Shown in pieces: positions 1 through 6,451 of a stretch of 9,796 nucleotides of DNA. Under the pieces are notes generated by a model. That model searched no databases and had not been told where the DNA came from. It saw only the letters and a program-made list of their open reading frames with translations. The position numbers and the translations under genes are program-made. How positions within the stretch are numbered: the first letter of the stretch is position 1; each line of letters begins with the position of its first letter. Origin of the DNA: Acidobacteriota bacterium (GTDB taxonomy: Bacteria > Acidobacteriota > Vicinamibacteria > Vicinamibacterales > Fen-181); contig JAJXZZ010000090.1 in the NCBI GenBank assembly GCA_021779795.1, positions 1 to 9,796 of the forward strand, given 5' to 3'.

Positions 1-1
1 G

Positions 2-232
2 CTGACGGCGGGGATCTTCTCGGAGGACGAGCGGGAGATCGGCGAGTTCTTCGATCGGATCCAGGCGGGCGTCGTCTACGCCAACCGGCGCGGCGGCGCG
101 ACGACGGGCGCCTGGCCGGGGCAGAACTCCTTCGGCGGGTGGAAGGGCAGCGGCTCGACCGGCAAGGGGACGGGCGGCCCGCACTACATGCAGCAGTTCT
201 TCAGGGAGCAGAGCCGGACGAGAGTCAGGTAA
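2..232 (+). CDS. Aldehyde dehydrogenase, P5C/semialdehyde type (C-terminal fragment)
   Basis: Only the last 76 residues are in the window; the reading frame enters from the left edge and stops with TAA at 230-232. The tail contains AGIFSEDEREIGEFF, VVYANRRGGATTGAWPGQ, SFGGWKGSGSTGKGTGGP and HYMQQFFREQ. The FGGWKGSGSTGK-GGP segment and the RxxGATTGAWPG stretch match the C-terminus of 1-pyrroline-5-carboxylate (glutamate-semialdehyde) dehydrogenases, which oxidise a semialdehyde to the acid with NAD(P)+. The catalytic Cys and Glu lie upstream, outside the window, so activity cannot be judged. A lysine-6-dehydrogenase-like gene lies 4.6 kb away on the other strand, so an aminoadipate-semialdehyde substrate is a conceivable alternative. 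That is inference. Confidence 0.85.
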   Translation: MTAGIFSEDEREIGEFFDRIQAGVVYANRRGGATTGAWPGQNSFGGWKGSGSTGKGTGGPHYMQQFFREQSRTRVR

Positions 233-234
233 AA

Positions 235-269
235 GGGCTCAGGGCTCAAGGCTCAAGGCTCAGGGCGCA
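235..269 (+). repeat. Heptamer array, unit GGGCTCA (5 copies)
   Basis: Five consecutive 7-nt units: GGGCTCA, GGGCTCA, AGGCTCA, AGGCTCA, GGGCGCA. The array begins 2 nt after the aldehyde dehydrogenase stop and ends just before the GGGGGC that may act as ribosome-binding site of the next gene. The G-rich strand is the sense strand of both genes. It is one of seven arrays with period 7 in this window. Confidence 0.85.
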
Positions 270-280
270 GGGGGCGAGCG

Positions 281-652
281 ATGGCGACGGCGGGCGGAGG
301 CGGCTGGGTGCGGGTGCTGCTGCGCGCCACGCTCATCGGCGCGGTGCTGCAGTTGCTGATGGTGATCTACGGCCATTACAACGCGGGCGTCGTGCGATGG
401 TTTGCGGCGCTCGGGATGGCCCTGGCGCTGCTGGCCGGCTTCATCTTCGGCCGCTTTTCGGGCCTGGCCGGGCGTGTCGGCGCGACGGCCGGCGGCGCGG
501 TCGCCGGGGCGGTCTGCGCCGCGGTGGCCGTGGTCGAGGCGTTCTCGCTCGGGGACGTCCCGGCCTGGGTCCTGGGCTTCGCCCCGGCCAGCTCGGCCGT
601 GACCGGCGCCCTCGGCGGGCTGCTCGGGAGGCTCGCCCGCCCGAAGAGATAA
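281..652 (+). CDS. Small integral membrane protein, unknown function
   Basis: A 123-residue protein that I cannot assign to a family. It is rich in Ala, Gly, Val and Leu, with about four hydrophobic segments: roughly residues 9-29 (VRVLLRATLIGAVLQLLMVIY), 37-57 (ending in the FIFGRF stretch), 64-88 (small residues AGGAVAGAVCAAVAVV) and 93-113. A basic tail (RLARPKR) follows. This predicts a polytopic inner-membrane protein with no visible catalytic motif. A purine-rich AGGGGGC lies 6-7 nt before the ATG. The gene follows the aldehyde dehydrogenase by 48 nt, filled by a heptamer array, so co-transcription is plausible. An open frame on the opposite strand is judged to be a shadow because this frame has a coherent membrane pattern. 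Confidence 0.7.
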   Translation: MATAGGGGWVRVLLRATLIGAVLQLLMVIYGHYNAGVVRWFAALGMALALLAGFIFGRFSGLAGRVGATAGGAVAGAVCAAVAVVEAFSLGDVPAWVLGFAPASSAVTGALGGLLGRLARPKR

Positions 653-673
653 GCTCGCTCGTTGAATCTCTCA

Positions 674-707
674 ATCTTGCGATCGTGCGATCGCAAGATC
701 GCACGAT
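674..707. repeat. Two overlapping, mutually exclusive hairpins
   Basis: Two perfect palindromes with 11-bp arms and 4-nt centres share sequence. One pairs ATCTTGCGATC (674-684) with GATCGCAAGAT (689-699) around GTGC. The other pairs ATCGTGCGATC (682-692) with GATCGCACGAT (697-707) around GCAA. The block also reads as four 8-nt units (TCTTGCGA, TCGTGCGA, TCGCAAGA, TCGCACGA). It lies 22 nt after the membrane-protein stop and about 190 nt before the AOR gene. There is no T tract, so it does not look like a classical terminator. Its role is unknown. Confidence 0.8.
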
Positions 708-884
708 GCGAAGTTTCCATCCGGCCCTGCCGGCTTGCCGCAACTGCCTCTCCTGGCGGAAAATAGCCATGTTGGGCCGGTTACGACCCGGGGTCCGTTC
801 CCCCAATACTTCCCGGGCTTCATCAACTCTCGAGCAGGCTTCATCTGCCTCCGCACGGCGGGACGCGCCGGCCGGCTGACCGAC

Positions 885-890
885 AAGGAG
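885..890 (+). promoter_or_regulatory. Ribosome-binding site that fixes the AOR start
   Basis: AAGGAG at 885-890 is followed by TGGCC and then ATG at 896, an ideal 5-nt spacing. An in-frame GTG at 890 overlaps this Shine-Dalgarno sequence and so cannot be the start it serves. The protein is therefore taken to begin at 896. Confidence 0.85.
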
Positions 891-895
891 TGGCC

Positions 896-3097
896 ATGAC
901 GATCGCGTACGACTACAAGACGCGGACTTCCTACACGGCAGAGGCGGCGAAGGAGAGAGCGGCGCACAAGACGCTCCTGCAGCATGCGTTCGAGCCGAGC
1001 CTGCCCGAGCGGGGCTACACCAACCGCACGCTGCACATCGACCTGTCCACGCTGACGGTCACCGAGAAGGCGGTGACCGAGCAGATGAAGGAGATCTTCG
1101 TCGGCGGCCGCGGCTTCGGCCTGTGGTACCTGTGGAACGCCATCACGCCGAAGACGAAGTGGAACGACCCGGAGAACGACATCGTCATCAGCCCGGGCCC
1201 GCTGGCCGGCAACACGCAGTACGCCGGGTCGGGCAAGTCGCTGGTGGTGACGCTCTCGCCGCTGACGTCGATCCCCGTGGACAGCAACGTCGGGGGGTAT
1301 TTCGGGCCGCTGCTGAAGTTCTGCGGCTACGACGCGCTCGAGATCCAGGGCAAGGCCGAGCGCGACGTGGTCATCGTCATCGACGGGCCGAAGAAGACGA
1401 TCACCATCGAGGAGGCCCCGGACGAGAACCCCGACAGCCACGTGGCGGCCGAGGTGTTCACCCACGAGTACGCCGACAACGAGAAGGACTTCGTGAACGT
1501 GTCGGTCGTGTCGGCGGGGAAGGGGGCCGACCACGCGCGGATCGGCTGCCTGAACTTCTCGTGGTTCGACCCGCGGCGCGGCGCGGTCCGGCTGAAGCAG
1601 GCCGGGCGCGGCGGCATCGGCCTGGTCTTCCGCGACAAGAAGATCAAGGCGCTCGTGGTGCACGGCCCGAAGATGAAGGCCGACATGAACCGCGCCGTCA
1701 ACTTCGAGCGGACCTCGAAGGTGGGCCGCAAGCTGGCCAAGGAGATCCACGACCTCGACGACCAGCAGAACAAGATGCGCGCGATCGGCACGGCGCACCT
1801 GGTCGAGATCATGGACGCCTACGACCTGCTGCCGGTGCACAACTTCCAGTACGGCAAGCACAAGGACATCGACAAGATCTCGTCCACCGTCTGGCAGAGG
1901 CGGTTCACGCAGGGGATCTTCGACGGCTGCTGGTACGGCTGCCACATGGCGTGCGCCAAGGGCGCCGACTGCCACAAGGTGATGACCGGCCCCTATGAGG
2001 GCCACATCGTCACGGTGGACGGGCCGGAGTACGAGACGGCCGCCGGCCTCGGGTCCAACTGCGGGATCTTCGAGCCCGACTGGATCCTCGAGTCGAACTT
2101 CTACTGCGACACCTACGGCGTCGACACGATCTCGTTCGGCACCGCCTGCGCCTTCGCGATGGAGTGCTTCCAGCGCGGCATCCTGACCCTCGAGCGCACC
2201 GGCGGCCTCGACCTCACGTGGGGCAACGGCCGGTCGCACGTCGAACTGCTGCACCAGATGGCGCGCGGCGAGGGCTTCGGCGTGATCGTCGGCCAGGGCG
2301 TGAAGTGGATGCAGGAGTACTTCGCCGAGCAGGGGTGGGGCGACCTGCCGTTCATGCGCGACATCGGCATGCAGGTCAAGGGGATGGAGTACTCGCAGTA
2401 CCAGTCCAAGGAGTCGCTGGCCCAGCAGGGCGGCTACGCGCTGACCAACAAGGGGCCGCAGCACGACGAGGCGTGGCTGATCTTCATGGACATGGTCAAC
2501 AACCAGATCCCGACCTTCGAGGACAAGGCCGAGGCGCTGCACTACTTCCCGCTCTTCCGCACCTGGTTCGGCCTGATGGGGCTGTGCAAGCTGCCGTGGA
2601 ACGACATCGAGCCCGAGGACAACGCCAAGCACGGCAAGGAGGCCGCGAAGGTCCCCGAGCACGTCTACAACTACCTCGAGCTCTACGCCGGCATCACCGG
2701 CAAGGAGATGACGCCCTCCCAGCTCATCGAGCAGTCCGAGGCGGTCTACAACTTCCAGCGCGTGTTCAACCTTCGGATGGGGATGGGCGGGCGCAAGTCC
2801 GACTGGCCGCCCTACCGGTCGATGGGGCCGGTGACGAAGGAAGAGTACGAGTCGCGCGCCGAGCGCTACGACCAGCAGCTCAAGGACCTGATCGGCGTCG
2901 ATCCCGAGGGCAAGTCAACCGAGGAGAAGATGGCGCTGCACCGCGCGTGGCGCGAGGACCGCTACAACAAGCTGTGCGACGCGGTCTACATCCGCCGTGG
3001 ATGGACGAACAACGCCATCCCGACGCTCGAGACGCTCAGGAAGCTCCGGATCGATTTCCCGGAAGTGGTCGCGGTCGTGACGCCGCACCTTCGATGA
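896..3097 (+). CDS. aor: Tungsten-type aldehyde:ferredoxin oxidoreductase (AOR family)
   Basis: A 733-residue protein; classical archaeal AORs have about 600 residues. AOR enzymes use a bis-pterin tungsten cofactor and a 4Fe-4S cluster to oxidise aldehydes to acids, passing electrons to ferredoxin or a partner subunit. After an N-terminal extension of about 38 residues, the family signature starts at GYTNRTLHIDL (40-50). It continues with VGGRGFG (69-75), VGGYFGPLLKFCGYDALEIQG (132-152) and the pterin-contacting GRGGIG (237-242). Cysteines 345, 349, 353 and 359 form C-x3-C-x3-C-x5-C where Pyrococcus AOR has C-x2-C-x3-C. DGPEYETAAGLGSNCGI (375-391), the DTYGVD motif (405-410) and Cys564 in GLMGLC follow. 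Cys564 is the expected fourth cluster ligand, but the Asp usual in the second DxxGLC motif is Gly here. A ThiS/MoaD gene downstream supports a pterin enzyme. The substrate is unknown. No electron-transfer subunit gene is visible in the window. Confidence 0.93.
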   Translation: MTIAYDYKTRTSYTAEAAKERAAHKTLLQHAFEPSLPERGYTNRTLHIDLSTLTVTEKAVTEQMKEIFVGGRGFGLWYLWNAITPKTKWNDPENDIVISPGPLAGNTQYAGSGKSLVVTLSPLTSIPVDSNVGGYFGPLLKFCGYDALEIQGKAERDVVIVIDGPKKTITIEEAPDENPDSHVAAEVFTHEYADNEKDFVNVSVVSAGKGADHARIGCLNFSWFDPRRGAVRLKQAGRGGIGLVFRDKKIKALVVHGPKMKADMNRAVNFERTSKVGRKLAKEIHDLDDQQNKMRAIGTAHLVEIMDAYDLLPVHNFQYGKHKDIDKISSTVWQRRFTQGIFDGCWYGCHMACAKGADCHKVMTGPYEGHIVTVDGPEYETAAGLGSNCGIFEPDWILESNFYCDTYGVDTISFGTACAFAMECFQRGILTLERTGGLDLTWGNGRSHVELLHQMARGEGFGVIVGQGVKWMQEYFAEQGWGDLPFMRDIGMQVKGMEYSQYQSKESLAQQGGYALTNKGPQHDEAWLIFMDMVNNQIPTFEDKAEALHYFPLFRTWFGLMGLCKLPWNDIEPEDNAKHGKEAAKVPEHVYNYLELYAGITGKEMTPSQLIEQSEAVYNFQRVFNLRMGMGGRKSDWPPYRSMGPVTKEEYESRAERYDQQLKDLIGVDPEGKSTEEKMALHRAWREDRYNKLCDAVYIRRGWTNNAIPTLETLRKLRIDFPEVVAVVTPHLR

Positions 3098-3114
3098 CGA
3101 CCGCCACGAAGAAC

Positions 3115-3142
3115 CGGGATTCGGGATTCGGGATTCAGGATT
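3115..3142 (+). repeat. Left heptamer array of the S23 cassette, unit CGGGATT
   Basis: Three exact CGGGATT units followed by CAGGATT, starting 17 nt after the AOR stop. Positions 3115-3136 form a perfect 22-bp inverted repeat with 3598-3619 on the far side of the S23 gene. Confidence 0.92.
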
Positions 3143-3173
3143 CGGGGGTGCACGGTATCGAGGGAGGCCGCCG

Positions 3174-3575
3174 ATGCCATCGAAGGTCGAGAGTTATCGC
3201 GATCTCGAGGTATGGCAGACGGCCATGGACCTGACGGCGGCGGTCTACAAGCTGGCCGAGTCCTTTCCCGCGCACCAACAGTTCGGCCTGCGCGCGCAAT
3301 TGCAGCGCGCCGCCGTCTCGATTCCGTCGAACATTGCCGAGGGGCACGGACGCTCCATCACGCGTGAGTACTTGCATCACCTGGCCATCGCCCACGGATC
3401 GTTGATGGAACTCGAAACGCAGATCGAGCTGTCGGTAAGATTGGGATTTGCCAGGCGCGCTGCCCGTGATGAGGTTTTGAACACGGCCGCTCAGTGCGGT
3501 CGAATGCTGCACGGGCTTATGAAACGGTTGAGAGAGTTGGCCGAGACCCAGTCAACGGGCAGATCGAGGCGATGA
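3174..3575 (+). CDS. Four-helix-bundle protein, S23/IVP family (TIGR02436-like)
   Basis: A 133-residue protein with the hallmarks of the S23 family: YRDLEVWQTAMDLTAAVYKLAESFP (8-32), GLRAQLQRAAVSIPSNIAEGHGR (38-60), YLHHLAIAHGSLMELETQIELSVRLG (66-91) and a final helix to about residue 125. The SIPSNIAEG motif is diagnostic. The family was first seen in intervening sequences of 23S rRNA genes and is structurally related to Avd of diversity-generating retroelements; its cellular role remains unclear. AGGGAGG at 3161-3167 gives a good ribosome-binding site 6 nt before the ATG. The gene interrupts an AOR-ThiS pair, is bounded by inverted heptamer arrays, and reads as less GC-rich than its neighbours (for example GTAAGATTGGGATTTGCC and GATGAGGTTTTGAAC). 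These points suggest arrival as a cassette. Confidence 0.92.
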   Translation: MPSKVESYRDLEVWQTAMDLTAAVYKLAESFPAHQQFGLRAQLQRAAVSIPSNIAEGHGRSITREYLHHLAIAHGSLMELETQIELSVRLGFARRAARDEVLNTAAQCGRMLHGLMKRLRELAETQSTGRSRR

Positions 3576-3598
3576 GTCGAGCTCGGAGCCCGCGGCCG

Positions 3599-3626
3599 AA
3601 TCCCGAATCCCGAATCCCGAACCCCG
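3599..3626 (-). repeat. Right heptamer array of the S23 cassette, unit AATCCCG
   Basis: Three exact AATCCCG units followed by AACCCCG, the reverse complement of the left array. It ends 2 nt before the ATG of the ThiS/MoaD gene and fills the place where a ribosome-binding site would be expected. Both sides carry three perfect units plus one degenerate unit. I see no clear target-site duplication outside the arrays. Confidence 0.92.
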
Positions 3627-3628
3627 CC

Positions 3629-3826
3629 ATGATCACCGTCAACGGCTCCCCGCTCGAGTGGCATCCCGGCATGACCGTCGCCGAGATCCTGAAGGTCCGC
3701 AACTACATCTTCCGGATGCTGGTCGTGCAGGTGAACGGCGACCTGGTCAAGCGCGGGACCTACGACACGGCCGTCGTGCCGGACGGCGCCGACGTCCAGG
3801 TCATCCACATGATCAGCGGCGGCTGA
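3629..3826 (+). CDS. ThiS/MoaD-family sulfur carrier protein
   Basis: A 65-residue ubiquitin-fold protein: MITVNGSPLEWHPGMTVAEIL, then VVQVNGDLVKR and a C-terminal HMISGG. The terminal Gly-Gly is the residue pair that is adenylated and thiocarboxylated in ThiS and MoaD. The size suits the family. Next to an AOR gene, the likely job is sulfur donation during pterin-cofactor assembly, comparable to the MoaD-like proteins encoded with other AORs, although thiamine synthesis cannot be excluded from sequence. The frame is open further upstream, but the ATG at 3629 gives the normal ThiS N-terminus. No Shine-Dalgarno sequence precedes it, because the S23 cassette repeat ends 2 nt upstream. Confidence 0.88.
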   Translation: MITVNGSPLEWHPGMTVAEILKVRNYIFRMLVVQVNGDLVKRGTYDTAVVPDGADVQVIHMISGG

Positions 3827-3877
3827 GGCGGCCTCCTTCGCGCCGCGCGCCGGCTCGCCTCGTGCCGCGGGGCCGTT

Positions 3878-4852
3878 TCAGAACACGTCGGCCGGCCACC
3901 AGGCGATGTCGCCGGTGTCGAGCGGCGGCGAGGGCCACACGTGGCGCCCCAGCGGGCGCATCATCATGGTGAGCGGCGGCACCTCGCGCGCGGCGATCTC
4001 GAGCTGCGGGGGGAGCGGCCCGGGGTTCAGCCAGGCGCGAAGGCACGCGACGGCCCCGGCGTCGCGTGCGAGGATGGTCTGCAGCATGGCGCCGACGCGG
4101 GCGCCCGACGGGTCGCGATCGCCCCACTCGGTCACCATCGCGTGCTCGCCCACCTCGAGCAGCACGACGTAGGCCGCGGCTCGCCCGCCCTCTTCGACGA
4201 CGAAGAACTCCACCCGGCGGTGGCCCGGCGCGCCGCTCGCGGCCAGCAGGCGCTTGCGGGCGATGCAGAACCGCACGTAGGCCGCGTCGCGGACGAGCGC
4301 CAGCCGGCACCCGGCGCGGGCCGACTCGTTCATCTCGACGATCGACGCGATGTCGCCGAAATCGCCGGACCGCATGGCGATGGCCAGCGGCCCCGGGCGC
4401 GCCCCGGGCCTGGCCGACAGCGCCACCTGGCTGACGGGAAGCATCCGGAACCCCAGGTGCTCGTAGTAGCGCGGCGCGATCTCCGAGAAGAGCATCGCGA
4501 GGCCGAAGCCCTGTTCGGCCGCCTCCTCGAGCACCCGCCGGAGCAGCTCGCGCCCGTAGCCGTGGCCGCGGCGGGCCTCGGGCGTGAAGACCGCCCCGAG
4601 GCCCAGCAGCGGGACCCGCTCGCCGTCCACGGTCGCCGCGAGGACGTACCGCTTGGCCGACGCCAGCAGCCGCCCGCCGTCGTCAACGAGCGCGACCCGG
4701 CGAAGGTTGGCCGCGCCCCACGGCGTCGCGGCCTGCGCCCGGTTGTAGCGGCCGTAGGCGGCCCGGTCGAGCCCCTGGCCCCACACCGGGAACGTCTCGT
4801 CGAGAATCCGCTCGACCAGCGGGGCGTCGGCCGCCACCACGTTCAGTGCCAT
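3878..4852 (-). CDS. GNAT-family N-acetyltransferase
   Basis: A 324-residue protein. The GNAT core lies in the first half: LLASAKRYVL (strand), LLGLGAVFTPEARRGHGYGRELLRRVLEEA (residues 82-111), with the acetyl-CoA pyrophosphate-binding R-G-H-G-Y-G at 95-100, then the late motif YYEHLGF (129-135). The C-terminal half (about 145-324) is less clear; MRSGDFGDIASIVEMNESAR and EFFVVEEGGRAAAYVVLLEVG could form a second, degenerate GNAT-like fold, as in other enzymes of this length. The acceptor substrate is unknown. It starts 27 nt after the saccharopine-type dehydrogenase stop on the same strand, so the two are probably co-transcribed. AGGA stands 8 nt before the ATG. The gene is convergent with the ThiS gene. 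Confidence 0.85.
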   Translation of the reverse strand: MALNVVAADAPLVERILDETFPVWGQGLDRAAYGRYNRAQAATPWGAANLRRVALVDDGGRLLASAKRYVLAATVDGERVPLLGLGAVFTPEARRGHGYGRELLRRVLEEAAEQGFGLAMLFSEIAPRYYEHLGFRMLPVSQVALSARPGARPGPLAIAMRSGDFGDIASIVEMNESARAGCRLALVRDAAYVRFCIARKRLLAASGAPGHRRVEFFVVEEGGRAAAYVVLLEVGEHAMVTEWGDRDPSGARVGAMLQTILARDAGAVACLRAWLNPGPLPPQLEIAAREVPPLTMMMRPLGRHVWPSPPLDTGDIAWWPADVF

Positions 4853-4879
4853 GCCACCATCCTGCCGGTTCGCGGCTCC

Positions 4880-6052
4880 TTACACCGCGACCTTGACCTC
4901 CTCGGTGATCGCGATGCCGCGGCGCTGGCACTCGGTGACGATCGTCCGCCCCGGCAGCGACAGCTCCACCGACACCGCGCCGCGCCGCACCTGGCTGTTC
5001 ACGGCGGCGATGAGCAGGATCGACCCGTGCCAGCCGGTCAGGCGCTGCATCGCCGTGAAGCCGGTCTTCTCGTCGTAGCGGTCCACCAGCTCCACCACCG
5101 CCTCGACCCGGCGGCCCTTCGTCCGGCCGATCCCCTTCACGCGCATCACGCAGACGTCCTTGATCTCGTCGCGGCAGACCTGCGGCTCGAGCAGGGCGTG
5201 GAAGACGTCGCGCGGCACGACCTTCTGGCCGCGGACGTCGATCGGGTCGAGCCCGAGCAGGCCGAGGTCCGAGAACGCCTTGAACTGCGCGACGTGGCCG
5301 GGGTAGCGCAGCGTCTTGTTCTCGAGCCGCTTCAGCCGGCCCTCGAAGGTCCACGGCGACGTCGACAGGCCGCCCGACGTGACGAACGCCTCGAGCTGGC
5401 CGAGCGGCTCGCCGAACTCCAGCACCTCGTAGCCCGAGAAGCACGGCACGGGCGTCACCTTGCCGTCGCGGATGAAGAAGGCGTTGCCGTCGTACTCGTT
5501 GGTGAGGCCGCCCAGGTTGAACGTGCTCTCGTAGTTCCACGGCGCCTTCGGCTGCTGCGGCAGGCCGCCGTCCCAGATGAGGACCTCGTCGCACTCCTCG
5601 ACGAGCGACATCACGTAGGTGCCGAGCGACACGTTCAGCCCGGGTCCCATGCCGCAATCCGGCACGATCGTCACGCCGGCGGCGGCCGCCTCGGCGTCGA
5701 GCGCGAGCTGGTCGCGGACGACGGCCGTGTTGCCGCCGAAGTCGGTCATGTGGACCTTCTTCGCGATGGCGAGCTTCGTCATCTCGAGGTTGAAGACGTA
5801 GTGGACGGAGCTGACGAGGCCGGTCGCGCCGTCGAGGTGCGGCGCCACGGTGGAGAGGTCGCTCGCGTCCGCCCTGAACGCGGCCGCGACCTTCTTCCCG
5901 AGCAGCCGGTTCAGGCGCTCGGCGCCCGCCGCGGCGACGGCGGGATCGATGTCCAGCAGGGTGATGGCGTCGGCCGATCCGAACACCGCGAGATCGTAGG
6001 CGGCGGCAAGGCCCTGCCTCCCCGTGCCGAGGACGACGTACTTGTAGCCCAT
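4880..6052 (-). CDS. Saccharopine dehydrogenase family, lysine 6-dehydrogenase-like
   Basis: A 390-residue oxidoreductase. The N-terminal Rossmann fold opens MGYKYVVLGTGRQG, with GxGxxG at residues 9-14 and an acidic strand end ITLLDID that suggests NAD binding. The catalytic and C-terminal part contains VHMTDFGGN, AGVTIVPDCGMGPGLNVSLGTYV, LEAFVTSGGLSTSPWTFEGRLKRLENKTLRYPGH and ALLEPQVCRDEIKDVCVMRV. These resemble lysine 6-dehydrogenase (L-lysine to aminoadipate semialdehyde), as I recall the Geobacillus enzyme (IPDLGVAPGM, AFHTSGGTSTL, KTIRYRGH). Related family members act on saccharopine or carboxynorspermidine, so the substrate is uncertain. The start at 6052 is chosen because it gives the Rossmann N-terminus directly and has GGAGGA just upstream. 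The open frame extends to 6157, but that part is Arg/Pro-rich and unlike the family. Confidence 0.85.
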   Translation of the reverse strand: MGYKYVVLGTGRQGLAAAYDLAVFGSADAITLLDIDPAVAAAGAERLNRLLGKKVAAAFRADASDLSTVAPHLDGATGLVSSVHYVFNLEMTKLAIAKKVHMTDFGGNTAVVRDQLALDAEAAAAGVTIVPDCGMGPGLNVSLGTYVMSLVEECDEVLIWDGGLPQQPKAPWNYESTFNLGGLTNEYDGNAFFIRDGKVTPVPCFSGYEVLEFGEPLGQLEAFVTSGGLSTSPWTFEGRLKRLENKTLRYPGHVAQFKAFSDLGLLGLDPIDVRGQKVVPRDVFHALLEPQVCRDEIKDVCVMRVKGIGRTKGRRVEAVVELVDRYDEKTGFTAMQRLTGWHGSILLIAAVNSQVRRGAVSVELSLPGRTIVTECQRRGIAITEEVKVAV

Positions 6053-6056
6053 GAGA

Positions 6057-6062
6057 TCCTCC
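6057..6062 (-). promoter_or_regulatory. Ribosome-binding site that fixes the dehydrogenase start
   Basis: On the minus strand GGAGGA is followed by TCTC and ATG (6052-6050). This supports a start at 6052 rather than an upstream start in the same open frame. Confidence 0.8.
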
Positions 6063-6195
6063 GTCAAGCTCGCGCTGGCGATGATGCGCGAGCGGAATGA
6101 ACGATTCAGTAGTGGCCGGCGGCCCGGGAACGGCCGGCAGCGGACCACGGTCGGCAAACGGGAGACCGTGAAGCGATCAGCGGATCGGGCCTGGC

Positions 6196-6244
6196 GCGGC
6201 CCGAAGCCCGCGGCCTGAGGCCTGAAGCCCGCAGCCTGAAGCCT
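6196..6244 (-). repeat. Heptamer array, plus-strand units like GAAGCCT (7 copies)
   Basis: Seven units in register: GCGGCCC, GAAGCCC, GCGGCCT, GAGGCCT, GAAGCCC, GCAGCCT, GAAGCCT. On the minus strand, the sense of both neighbouring genes, the units read GGGCTTC or AGGCTTC, close in style to the GGGCTCA units at 235-269. Confidence 0.82.
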
Positions 6245-6401
6245 TGAAATTACAGCCCCGCCGACCGGGACGCGGTCCCGATGACGAGGGCGTGGAGCGC
6301 GAGGTGAGCGAAGGGAAGTGCGGACATCGAGCAGACCGACGGTAGCACGGACGGCAGGAACTCCACAACAGGCTGAGGGAGGCCCGCGCTACCGGCTCAA
6401 G

Positions 6402-6432
6402 GCTAGGGCCGGCCTCCTGGCCGGTCACTAGC
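6402..6432 (-). terminator. Possible hairpin terminator after the lipoprotein gene
   Basis: CCGGCC (6409-6414), loop TCCT, GGCCGG (6419-6424) form a 6-bp stem, enclosed by GCTAG (6402-6406) and CTAGC (6428-6432). It starts 19 nt beyond the stop of the minus-strand lipoprotein gene. There is no following T run, so it may be a 3'-end stabilising hairpin rather than an intrinsic terminator. Confidence 0.4.
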
Positions 6433-6451
6433 GCTCGGCCCGACGAGCGTC

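Larger units (their letters stand above)
6053..6451. other. Gene-free interval of about 400 bp
   Basis: Between the dehydrogenase start and the lipoprotein stop there is no coding frame I trust. A minus-strand open frame over 6177-7004 is Arg/Pro-rich and overlaps the better-supported lipoprotein frame. The interval holds a heptamer array (6196-6244), a GC-rich hairpin (6402-6432) and presumably the promoter of the dehydrogenase-GNAT pair. I find no convincing -35/-10 pair. Confidence 0.6.

Noticed and set aside
890..892. GTG start for the AOR gene
   Set aside because: The GTG overlaps the AAGGAG Shine-Dalgarno sequence, whereas the ATG at 896 has ideal spacing.
653..895. Molybdenum/tungsten cofactor riboswitch upstream of AOR
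   Set aside because: I looked for the conserved Moco-motif core and do not see it. The only strong structure is the pair of overlapping palindromes. A covariance-model scan with the Rfam Moco model would settle this.
671..2662. Long minus-strand open frame opposite the AOR gene (about 660 codons)
   Set aside because: Its translation is rich in Leu, Val, Arg and His with no family motif, which is typical of the complement of a GC-rich gene. The plus-strand AOR frame has clear signatures and a good ribosome-binding site.
3827..3877. Terminator between the convergent ThiS and GNAT genes
   Set aside because: The 51-nt gap is GC-rich but I find no clean stem-loop with a T tract on either strand.
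3941..6100. Long plus-strand open frame across the GNAT and dehydrogenase genes
   Set aside because: Low-complexity Arg/Ala/His-rich translation spanning two recognisable minus-strand genes. It is a shadow frame.
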